From assembly GCA_035524895.1 (NCBI GenBank), contig DATLFI010000449.1, forward strand, positions 1 to 14,212: a stretch of 14,212 bases of DNA. Reading direction: 5' to 3'. The notes under the pieces are model-generated. The model searched no databases, was not told where the DNA came from, and saw only the letters and a program-made list of their open reading frames with translations. Shown piece by piece: positions 1 to 5,647 of the stretch. A program made the position numbers and the translations under genes. This DNA comes from DATLFI01 sp035524895 (GTDB lineage Bacteria; Acidobacteriota; Thermoanaerobaculia; Multivoradales; Multivoraceae). Numbering within the stretch: position 1 is the stretch's first letter; each line of letters opens with the position of its first letter.

Positions 1-436
1 TCTCGCCGAGATGGCGCAGCAGGAATCGGAACCACACCGGGACGAACAGCGCGCCGAGCAGCAGGTTGAAGGCGTGGAAACCGTCGAACCAGTCGTCGAC
101 CAGCCCCAGCCGCCGCGAGAGCAGCTCCGCAGTCGCCGCTGCCAACGTGTTCGCGAACGGGTAGTACTCCCACGGGCGCGAACGGAACGGCGCCGCCTCG
201 AGGTTGGGCACTCGGTCTACCGGGTAGGGGTCGGAGGCGGGGTCGAGGTAGACCGAGTCGAAGCTGGTGAAGTAAGAGAGGTACCGCTGGCCGTAGAACA
301 TGTCGCCGAGCGCCTCGTCCCAGGTCACGTTGTACCGATCGAGGGACGCGAAGCCCAGCCCCAGGAGCAGGAGCACCATCACGAGGATCGCCGTGCGGTG
401 CTGCGGCTCGATGCGGCGGGTTGCGCGCAAGCTCAC
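1..436 (-). CDS. GT-C type membrane glycosyltransferase, N-terminal part (runs off the window)
   Basis: The first 145 codons of a gene that continues beyond the left edge. I translated it by hand from the GTG at 436, which overlaps the TGA of the glycosyltransferase upstream in a GTGA arrangement and so implies translational coupling. The protein starts MSLRATRRIEPQHR, followed by one hydrophobic helix (about residues 18-33, rich in Leu/Val/Gly). Then comes TWDEALGDMFYGQRY: an Asp-Glu pair just after the first membrane helix is typical of the first extracytoplasmic loop of GT-C enzymes that use polyprenyl-phosphate sugars (PMT/ArnT, GT39-like). A second hydrophobic stretch (FNLLLGALFVPVWFRFLL) begins near the edge. 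Family knowledge puts catalysis on the outer face of the inner membrane, transferring sugar from a lipid-phosphate donor to lipid, glycan or protein. Pairing with a donor-making GT2 fits this role. The acceptor is unknown and the C-terminus is not visible. Confidence 0.75.
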   Translation of the reverse strand, partial: MSLRATRRIEPQHRTAILVMVLLLLGLGFASLDRYNVTWDEALGDMFYGQRYLSYFTSFDSVYLDPASDPYPVDRVPNLEAAPFRSRPWEYYPFANTLAAATAELLSRRLGLVDDWFDGFHAFNLLLGALFVPVWFRFLLRHLGE

Positions 437-1638
437 CGGTGGCCGCCGCCGTCAGCGACGTCGACACCGAGCCCTACCCGCGGCAGGCCGAGCAGGCTCA
501 GGAAGAAGCTCGCGAACACCGTCTGCACTCCAAGGGTCATCAGGGTCACGGCCGGGATGAGCTGGCGCATGGTGTTTCGCGGATCGAGGCTCCCGAATCC
601 GACGTCGCGCCAGCCCCAAACAGCAAACCCGAGCACCAGCGCGCCGCCGAGAACGAGCAGCGCCCCGACGAGCAGGCCCGACTCGAGGCGCGCAAAGCGC
701 ATCATGCGATCGAGTACCCGTTGGTGGGGATGGAACCCCTCGAGCACTGCATAGACACGGCTGAACACGGCAAAAACCACAAGCTGATAGCCGAGCACGC
801 ACAAGAACGCCGCGACCAGCAGGGTGTGGATGTCGAAGCCGACGCCACCCAGATACAACGGCCCGGCAACCAGGGCCGCCGACACGACAGCTCCCACGAG
901 GAGCAGCAGGAGACCCGGAATCAGGAACAGCCAGCGCGGGCTGAAGAGCAGCATGAAGCGCAGGTGACGCCAGCCGTCGCGCCACGGGTGCAGGTGCGGC
1001 GGCCGCGAGCGCCCGTCCGGGTAGAGACGGATCGGCACCTCGGTGATGCGCATCCCTTTGAGGTGCGCCTTGATCACCATCTCGCTCGCGAACTCCATGC
1101 CGGTGGTGCGCAGACCCATGCGGCGGAACGCGTCGACCGAGAACCCGCGCAGGCCGCAGTGGAAGTCGCCTACCGGTGCGCGGAAGAACAGCCGGCCCAA
1201 CCCGGAGAGCGCCGGGTTGCCGATCCAGCGGTTCTTCCACGGCATCGCACCGCGCTCGACCCCGCCGCGGAAGCGGTTACCCATCACCAGCTCCCAGCCT
1301 TCTCGCAGTTTGGCCACGAACGGCTCGAGCTGAGAGAAGTCGTAGCTGTCGTCGGCGTCGCCCATGATCACGAACCGGCCGCGCGCGGCCTCGATGCCGC
1401 CGCGCAGCGCATTGCCGTAGCCGCGCGCGCGCACCTCGACCACGCGCGCTCCCGCCGCGCGCGCCAGCTCCTGCGAGCCGTCGGTGCTGCCGTTGTCGGC
1501 CAACACGACCTCGCCCGCGATGCCGTGCTCGGCGAAGGCTCGCAGCGCCTTCTCGACGCACACCGCGACCGTCTCCGCCTCGTTCAGGCAAGGCATGACG
1601 ACGGTGAGCTCGGGCTCTTGCGCCTTGGCGGTGGACAC
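433..1638 (-). CDS. Family 2 glycosyltransferase, polyprenyl-phosphate sugar synthase-like, with C-terminal membrane domain
   Basis: 401 residues. The N-terminal GT-A domain (about 10-230) shows the opening strand LTVVMPCLNEAETV, DNGSTDGS (49-55) and the metal-binding acidic cluster GDADDSYD (93-100). It also has GNRFRGGVERGAMPWKNR and GDFHCGLRGF, both typical of dolichyl/undecaprenyl-phosphate mannose or glucose synthases. About four membrane helices follow (near 235-262, 270-298, 322-345 and 358-386). The likely reaction is transfer of a hexose from a nucleotide sugar to polyprenyl phosphate on the cytoplasmic face. The start is the GTG at 1638; an in-frame TGA lies four codons upstream and no other start fits. 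I see no Shine-Dalgarno sequence. Instead TATGAT lies 8 nt upstream, so the mRNA may be leaderless. The stop overlaps the start of the GT-C gene, so the two are probably one operon. The sugar and the final product (envelope glycan, lipid A or glycoprotein) cannot be read from sequence. Confidence 0.88.
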   Translation of the reverse strand: MSTAKAQEPELTVVMPCLNEAETVAVCVEKALRAFAEHGIAGEVVLADNGSTDGSQELARAAGARVVEVRARGYGNALRGGIEAARGRFVIMGDADDSYDFSQLEPFVAKLREGWELVMGNRFRGGVERGAMPWKNRWIGNPALSGLGRLFFRAPVGDFHCGLRGFSVDAFRRMGLRTTGMEFASEMVIKAHLKGMRITEVPIRLYPDGRSRPPHLHPWRDGWRHLRFMLLFSPRWLFLIPGLLLLLVGAVVSAALVAGPLYLGGVGFDIHTLLVAAFLCVLGYQLVVFAVFSRVYAVLEGFHPHQRVLDRMMRFARLESGLLVGALLVLGGALVLGFAVWGWRDVGFGSLDPRNTMRQLIPAVTLMTLGVQTVFASFFLSLLGLPRVGLGVDVADGGGHR

Positions 1639-1646
1639 TGTCGCGA

Positions 1647-1652
1647 ATCATA
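1647..1652 (-). promoter_or_regulatory. Possible -10 element for the glycosyltransferase operon (leaderless?)
   Basis: TATGAT on the minus strand matches the sigma-70 -10 consensus at five of six bases and sits 8 nt upstream of the GTG at 1638. Transcription would then start close to the start codon, which fits the lack of a ribosome-binding site. The -35 position (GGCAGT after a 17-nt spacer) matches poorly, so the call rests mainly on the -10 hexamer. Confidence 0.3.
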
Positions 1653-1653
1653 G

Positions 1654-2013
1654 TGGCGCCCGGGACCGGACTGCCGGCTGATCTGCAACTGGCGACGTGA
1701 TGACGGGCTTCAGGACCTCTAGGCCTGTGGGGGAGGCTCACTGCCGGTCGCCGGTGTTGCCACAACCGGCCAGCTCCGTCGCGACCCGCGGTAGGGGCCG
1801 ATGCGCAACGGCGGCCCGGTGGCGTTCCGATCCCACTCGGGGTCGGCGTTCGCGCGTGTGTCGAGGACTGCCGGTCGCGACAGGAAGTCGCGCCGAGCGA
1901 GAGGCTAGGAGAACCCGGGTCGGCCGTCAAACTGGGCGATCACCGCGGGAGCCCGCCGCCATCGCTGCCAGCGTCAGCTCCATACCGGGTGACGGTGTCG
2001 CTGCCGCTGTTGG
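1654..2013. other. Gene-free stretch between the glycosyltransferase operon and the cytochrome/copper protein
   Basis: About 360 bases in which I find no convincing gene: open frames on either strand give Arg/Pro-rich translations with no recognisable motif and no ribosome-binding site. It should hold the end of the cytochrome/copper transcript and the promoter of the glycosyltransferases, since both are read on the minus strand. A 6-bp inverted repeat (GCCGGT at 1750-1755 and ACCGGC at 1765-1770) is the only hairpin noticed. It lacks a T-run, so it is a weak terminator candidate. Stops appear in all frames. Confidence 0.5.
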
Positions 2014-3426
2014 CTACAGCCCGCTCTGGGTCCCGCCCTCGCTCCGCTCCCCCTGGAAGCGCTGGAGAATCTGCAACTGCGCTTCGGGGCTCAGCGTGTC
2101 CCAGTCGATGCCGCGACGCTCCTTGAGCAACTTCTTGATCTGCTCGAGGTTGCGCGGGCCGCGACCGAGCCAGCCGCCGTCCTGCGGCACGTAGCCGGGC
2201 TCGGCGTCGGCGTAGGTGAGGAAGCCGAACATCATCTCGGCCGTGGTGGGCTCGCCGAAACGCACCTCGATCGTGGGATCGGGGTTGTGCGGGTTGTCGG
2301 CCGAGTTGTCCCAGGTCGCGATGAACTCGACCTCGGTGCCGGCGGGGATGAGCTTCGGCGCCTCTTCGGGATAGTTGTAGCTGGTCTGCCAGTCGAAGTC
2401 GTAACGCGGCACCTCGAGCAGTACCTCCTGGGTGCCATCGGGATAGTGCGCGATGTATTTCGCCGACTTGCCCCGCAAGTGCATGTGCGGCAGGAGCTGG
2501 AGCAGGAGCGAATCGCGCTCGAACTTCGTGCGCGTGGCGTAGGTGTAGGCGGGGTCGCCGGCCGGGATCACGAAGTCCGACTTGGCGAGCGGGTCGACCA
2601 ACACCGGGTGCTCGGGCTTGTAGTCGGCCGGGTAGAACTTCAGCGCGACCTTCGACTGGTCCCACACGCCGGTGCCGGGCCCCGGCTCCTTGTGGTAGTG
2701 CATCGACCAGCGGATGGTGTCGCCCGGCTTGAGCATCGTGCCGAAGCCCTCGTTGTAGACCTTCGGCTGGTTGCCAGGGGCGATGCCGCCGAGCGGCGGG
2801 GCGACGATGTGGTGCACCACCGAGCTGCCCGGCCGGAACTCGACCGCCTTGACCCAGCGCGGCCCCGGGAGCACCTCCTCGGTGATCTTGGTGACGAAGT
2901 TGACGTAGATGTCCTCGACCTCGTCCGCCACGAAGTACTTGTCGTCGGTCCCCATGTTGATCACGAGGTCGACGTCGCCGATCAGCCAATCGCTCTCCGG
3001 CCACTCGCGCGCAGGAGGCGCGTCGGCCGCGTCGCCTTCAGGAGCGCCCGACGTCGCCCAGGCCACCAGCGTCTGGATCTCGGCGTCGGCGAGGCCACGC
3101 TCGTTGACGAACACGCCGTGCTGCGCGGGGGAAGCGTGCCATGGCGGCATGCGCTTGGCCTCGGCCTCTTTCGCGATGCCGCGTGCCCAGGGGCGGGTCT
3201 CGTCGAACGTCGTGAACGACATGGGCGCCACCATGCCGCCGAGGTTGGCGCCGTTGGGCCGATGGCAGTCCTGGCAGTTGCGCTGCAGGATCGGCAGCAC
3301 CTCCTTGTAGAAGGTCGGCGCCGAAGGCGTCGTGTCGGTCTTCGAGGCCTTGCTGGCGGCCGCGAGCGGAGTCGCGCAGACGGCGACGATCGAGGCCACG
3401 AGAGCGAGTTTCACGGAGCGCGTCAT
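2014..3426 (-). CDS. Secreted cytochrome c fused to a two-copper, PHM-like monooxygenase domain
   Basis: 470 residues from the ATG at 3426. AGGGGGAA lies 5 nt upstream, and the start is followed by a signal peptide (MTRSVKLALVASIVAVCATP, cut near A22-A24), which rules out the longer in-frame opening. Residues 38-130 hold one c-type heme site, NCQDCH (C51, C54, H55), with M65, M69 and M93 (in KRMPPW) as possible distal ligands. Residues 145-410 look like a copper type II ascorbate-dependent monooxygenase (peptidylglycine alpha-hydroxylating monooxygenase, PHM). H205-H206 in VVHHIV and H243 or H245 in MHYHKEPG would form one copper site. H314 and H316 in LLPHMHLRG plus M398 or M399 in AEMMFGFL would form the other. 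So all copper-ligand positions appear kept. The tail (410-470) is charged and helical. The protein probably acts in the periplasm, with the heme feeding electrons to copper. The substrate is unknown. Similar proteins, often labelled thiol-disulfide isomerase, occur in Acidobacteriota and Planctomycetota. It appears monocistronic. Confidence 0.85.
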   Translation of the reverse strand: MTRSVKLALVASIVAVCATPLAAASKASKTDTTPSAPTFYKEVLPILQRNCQDCHRPNGANLGGMVAPMSFTTFDETRPWARGIAKEAEAKRMPPWHASPAQHGVFVNERGLADAEIQTLVAWATSGAPEGDAADAPPAREWPESDWLIGDVDLVINMGTDDKYFVADEVEDIYVNFVTKITEEVLPGPRWVKAVEFRPGSSVVHHIVAPPLGGIAPGNQPKVYNEGFGTMLKPGDTIRWSMHYHKEPGPGTGVWDQSKVALKFYPADYKPEHPVLVDPLAKSDFVIPAGDPAYTYATRTKFERDSLLLQLLPHMHLRGKSAKYIAHYPDGTQEVLLEVPRYDFDWQTSYNYPEEAPKLIPAGTEVEFIATWDNSADNPHNPDPTIEVRFGEPTTAEMMFGFLTYADAEPGYVPQDGGWLGRGPRNLEQIKKLLKERRGIDWDTLSPEAQLQILQRFQGERSEGGTQSGL

Positions 3427-3455
3427 GGTCGTTCCCCCTGCCACGTTCGACGAGC

Positions 3456-3480
3456 GTAGGTGAGCTGTTGTTCCACCTAC
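3456..3480 (-). promoter_or_regulatory. Inverted repeat in the leader of the cytochrome/copper gene
   Basis: GTAGGTG (3456-3462) and CACCTAC (3474-3480) form a perfect 7-bp inverted repeat with an 11-nt loop, 29 nt upstream of the ATG at 3426 and just upstream of its ribosome-binding site. In RNA it could fold into a 5' leader hairpin. As DNA it could be a dimeric regulator site. Which of these applies, if either, cannot be decided from sequence. Confidence 0.35.
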
Positions 3481-3509
3481 AGGTATCACCGGCACCCTAT
3501 TCTGCCTTA

Positions 3510-3525
3510 TCGGCCGATCGGCCGA
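3510..3525. promoter_or_regulatory. 16-bp perfect palindrome upstream of the cytochrome/copper gene (possible operator)
   Basis: TCGGCCGATCGGCCGA reads the same on both strands and contains TCGGCCGA twice in direct orientation. It lies 84 bases upstream of the ATG at 3426. On the minus strand it is flanked by TTGTCG, which overlaps its first three bases, and by CAGAAT 18 bases beyond TTGTCG, a loose -35/-10 pair. A repressor bound here would cover the spacer. The promoter reading is weak; the palindrome itself is exact. GC-rich DNA produces short palindromes by chance, but 16 exact bases are uncommon. Confidence 0.4.
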
Positions 3526-3562
3526 CAAGCTGGGCACAGACGCGGGGGCCGGGACGACAGCT

Positions 3563-3790
3563 TCACGAAGCCATCCCCGTCGAGGCGCCGCGAGCCTCAA
3601 GGGCCAGCGGGCTCCGGAACTGGCGTAGCGCGATCAGCCACACCGGCGGCGGCGGCTGCTGCGGCAGCCGGTTGGGGCCGTGCCGCTCCAGGCGGGTCGC
3701 GGCCTCGGCGCTGGTCAGCCCCGGCTCGCCGGCCTCGAGCAGGGCCATCAGCTCCCGCAGCGGTAGTGCGTGCCACGGGGCTCGCCGCAC
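3563..3790 (-). pseudogene. Stranded N-terminal fragment of a P-type cation-transporting ATPase
   Basis: From a GTG at 3790 this reads 75 codons. Residues 5-62 (APWHALPLRELMALLEAGEP, then GLTSAEAATRLERHGPNRLP and IALRQFRSPL) match the cation-ATPase N-terminal domain of Ca2+/Na+/H+ P-type ATPases. In the family this domain ends in a QF-plus-P-L motif just before the first membrane helix. Here the match stops at RQFRSPL, followed by ALEARGASTGMAS and a stop. No membrane helices, DKTG phosphorylation motif or other ATPase parts follow on either strand; the cytochrome/copper gene's leader begins soon after. A full pump has about 900 residues, so this piece cannot transport. It is most simply a deletion remnant. 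A free-standing regulatory domain is possible but less likely. It starts 20 bases past the stop of the CitE-like gene on the same strand and could be co-transcribed with it. AGGGA lies 10 nt before the GTG. Confidence 0.6.
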
Positions 3791-3809
3791 ATCCGCGCGT
3801 TCCCTGCTC

Positions 3810-4628
3810 TCATTCTTCGCCAGAGCGCACCACCCCCTCCGCCCACCGCACCACCGGCGGGTCGACGAAGCGCCCGTCGACGGCGATGGCGCCGCGACCT
3901 TCCTCGGTCGCCCTGCGTGCCGCCTCGACGACCTTCTTCGCGTACGCCAGCTCGTCGGGGCTGGGAGCAAAGACCTGTCGCACGACGCCGACCTGGGCGG
4001 GGTGGATCACGATGCGCCCCGCGTAGCCCATGCGGCGACCACGGGCGGTGTCGGCGCGCAGGCCGTCGAGGTCGCGGAGCTGCGGCCAGGGGCCGTCGAG
4101 CGCGCCGCGTAGGCGGGCGGCGCGGGCGGCGATCGGCACGAGCTGGCGCGCGTAGCTCGTTTCCTCGCCCTCGGGTGTCCAGTGGCCGCCGATGTCGGCG
4201 AGGAGGTCGAGCGGGCCGAAGGCGAGCCAGCGCACCCAGGGGTGGGCGTGCGCCAGGTCGAAGGCCCGCTCGATGCCCCGGGCGCTCTCGAGCAGGAGCA
4301 CCAGCGGCACCTCGAGCTCGGCGACCTCGCGCGCCTGCGCGACCTTCTCCACTTTGGGCACCATGATCGCGCCGAGCAGCAGGTCGGCGAGGGCGTCGCG
4401 GTCGGCCGCATAGTGCTCGCCCGAGGGCTGGTTGACCCGCACCGCCACGTGCCGCAGCTCTGGAGGCTTGCGGCCGGCGAGCGCCTCGAGCGTGACGCGG
4501 CGCGCGATCGACTTCTCGGCGGGAGGCACCGCGTCCTCCCAGTCGAGCACGACCATGTCGGCGTCGCCAGCGAGAGCCTTCTCGACCTTGCGCGGTTCGT
4601 GACCGGGTGCGAAGAGCCAGGTACGCAT
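3810..4628 (-). CDS. CitE/HpcH-type CoA-thioester lyase (citrate lyase beta/malyl-CoA lyase family)
   Basis: 272 residues, a normal length for stand-alone CitE-like proteins. The N-terminus MRTWLFAPGHEPRKVEKAL is the standard opening strand of the TIM barrel and fixes the start at 4628, although I see no ribosome-binding site. Motifs in order: VVLDWEDAVPPAEK (26-39), VRVNQ (63-67) with the active-site Arg64, IMVPKVE (88-94), LLESARGI (112-119) with Glu114, and FGPLDLLADIG (138-148) with Asp141. The last is GYAGRIVIHPAQV (201-213). In the family the Glu and Asp hold Mg2+, and the Arg holds the oxaloacetate- or glyoxylate-type carbonyl. Members cleave or form malyl-CoA, citramalyl-CoA or similar thioesters in the cytoplasm. 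No citrate lyase alpha or gamma subunit is nearby, so true citrate lyase is unlikely. Trp30 replaces the usual Leu in the DLEDAV motif. Substrate unassigned. The gene is divergent from the transporter. Confidence 0.85.
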   Translation of the reverse strand: MRTWLFAPGHEPRKVEKALAGDADMVVLDWEDAVPPAEKSIARRVTLEALAGRKPPELRHVAVRVNQPSGEHYAADRDALADLLLGAIMVPKVEKVAQAREVAELEVPLVLLLESARGIERAFDLAHAHPWVRWLAFGPLDLLADIGGHWTPEGEETSYARQLVPIAARAARLRGALDGPWPQLRDLDGLRADTARGRRMGYAGRIVIHPAQVGVVRQVFAPSPDELAYAKKVVEAARRATEEGRGAIAVDGRFVDPPVVRWAEGVVRSGEE

Positions 4629-4771
4629 GGGACGGAGGTGCGGTTTGACGGGGACGGCGACGAGGCCTGAGCTTCGGTGTGATCGTCCGTGGTCGCAGAT
4701 TGGGCGGCCAGAGGATTGTTACACCACCCACAGGGTACAGAAGCAGGCCCAGAAGGAGGGGTGCGGCAGCA

Positions 4772-4799
4772 GGTAGTGGGTCCAACGGACTCCACTGCC
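4772..4799 (+). promoter_or_regulatory. Hairpin in the leader of the importer operon
   Basis: GGTAGTGGGTCC, loop AAC, then GGACTCCACTGCC can pair over 12 positions with one G-U pair and a single bulged T. It ends 41 nt upstream of the importer start codon. It has no T-run, so it is not a classical terminator. It may be a leader structure or a regulator-binding site, and is listed because a second inverted repeat follows immediately. Confidence 0.35.
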
Positions 4800-4813
4800 C
4801 AGGAACTAGGGTA

Positions 4814-4838
4814 CCGAAGCCGGCCGACTAAGCTTCGG
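4814..4838 (+). promoter_or_regulatory. Inverted repeat abutting the importer start codon
   Basis: CCGAAGC (4814-4820) and GCTTCGG (4832-4838) form a perfect 7-bp inverted repeat with an 11-nt loop, ending 2 nt before the GTG at 4841. It occupies the place where a ribosome-binding site should lie, and none is seen. If it folds in RNA it would limit ribosome access. As DNA it could be an operator at the start of the operon. Confidence 0.4.
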
Positions 4839-4840
4839 CG

Positions 4841-5647
4841 GTGACGACATCCGCGACAGGCTCCCGCTCGAACGCGAATGCCGAGGCGCCGCCCTCGATC
4901 GAGCTGCGCGAAGTGTCGAAGACATACCGCAGCGCGTCGCGGCCAGCGCTGCGCGACGTCGACCTCGCCATCGCTCCGGGCGAAACGCTGGCTCTGATCG
5001 GCGGCAGCGGCAGCGGCAAGACGACCTTGCTGCGGCTGCTCAACCGCATGGTCGAGCCGAGCACGGGGGTCGTGCTGCGCGATGGGCAAGCGATCGGCGA
5101 GATCGAGCCGATCGAGCTGCGGCGACGGACGGGCTATGTCCAGCAGGTGGGAGGCTTGCTGCCGCACTGGACCGTGGAGCGCAACGTCTGGCTGGTGCCG
5201 GAGCTCCTGGGATGGCCCCTGGCGGACCGGCGGCGGCGAGCGCGCGAGCTGCTCGAGGCTGTGGGGCTCGACCCCGATGCGTACGGCGACCGGCATCCCC
5301 ATCGCCTGTCGGGCGGCGAGCGGCAGCGCGTCGCCTTCGCCAGAGCTCTCGCGGCCGGTCCGCGCACGCTCTTGCTCGACGAGCCCTTCGGAGCGCTCGA
5401 CGCGATCACCCGCGACGCATTGCGGCGACTGTTCCTCGAGCTGCGCCGTCGCTTCGAAGCCACCACAGTGCTGGTGACACACGACATCGAGGAGGCGATG
5501 CGACTCGGCGACCGCGTCGCGGTCCTGCACGAAGGCGAGCTGCTGCAGGTGGCGCGGCCCGACGAGCTGCGCGCGACACCGGCGCACCCCTACGTAGCGC
5601 TGCTGCTCGAGCACGGCAACCCGCGGGCGGCGGAGGCGCGGCCATGA
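4841..5647 (+). CDS. ABC importer ATPase, quaternary-amine (ProV/OpuCA/OsmV) type
   Basis: 268 residues. It shows Walker A GGSGSGKT (54-61), Q-loop VQQVGG (100-105), signature LSGGE (156-160), Walker B LLLDEP (177-182) with the D-loop GALD, and the switch histidine in VTHDIEEAM (H214). TTLLRLLNRMVEPSTG and DEPFGALDAITRDALRR are typical of the glycine betaine/choline/proline branch. The protein stops at 268 residues, so the C-terminal CBS pair that senses ionic strength in OpuA/OpuC-type ATPases is absent. Gating by osmotic strength through CBS domains is therefore not expected. The start is the GTG at 4841, four codons after an in-frame TAA, with no visible ribosome-binding site and a hairpin directly before it. 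Its TGA overlaps the ATG of the next gene (ATGA), so the two are coupled. It drives uptake by hydrolysing ATP on the cytoplasmic side. Confidence 0.92.
   Translation: MTTSATGSRSNANAEAPPSIELREVSKTYRSASRPALRDVDLAIAPGETLALIGGSGSGKTTLLRLLNRMVEPSTGVVLRDGQAIGEIEPIELRRRTGYVQQVGGLLPHWTVERNVWLVPELLGWPLADRRRRARELLEAVGLDPDAYGDRHPHRLSGGERQRVAFARALAAGPRTLLLDEPFGALDAITRDALRRLFLELRRRFEATTVLVTHDIEEAMRLGDRVAVLHEGELLQVARPDELRATPAHPYVALLLEHGNPRAAEARP

Larger units (their letters stand above)
4629..4840. promoter_or_regulatory. Divergent intergenic region between the CitE-like lyase and the importer operon
   Basis: About 210 bases that must carry the start signals for both divergent units. I find no good -35/-10 pair on either strand; TTGTTA at 4716-4721 is a lone -35-like hexamer on the plus strand. 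The importer half contains two inverted repeats, listed separately, and no Shine-Dalgarno sequence next to the GTG at 4841. No open frame here looks like a gene. Confidence 0.4.

Noticed and set aside
421..1653. 410-codon open frame on the plus strand opposite the glycosyltransferase
   Set aside because: Arg/His/Glu-rich shadow typical of high-GC antisense frames; the minus strand carries clear GT2 motifs.
1750..1770. Hairpin GCCGGT/ACCGGC as terminator
   Set aside because: Only 6 bp with no T-run on either strand; expected by chance in GC-rich DNA.
2014..3426. Thiol-disulfide isomerase/thioredoxin function for the heme-copper protein
   Set aside because: The only CxxC is followed by His and is a heme site; no thioredoxin WCxxC motif is present.
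2287..3459. 390-codon open frame opposite the cytochrome/copper gene
   Set aside because: No motif and antisense to a gene with a signal peptide, heme site and copper ligands; compositional artefact.
3427..3600. In-frame extension upstream of the cytochrome/copper gene
   Set aside because: 58 extra residues without similarity would precede a good signal peptide; a ribosome-binding site lies directly before the ATG at 3426.
5212..5643. In-frame extension upstream of the importer fusion gene
   Set aside because: It overlaps the ABC ATPase in another frame and would bury the signal peptide; GGAGG and the ATGA overlap support the ATG at 5644.
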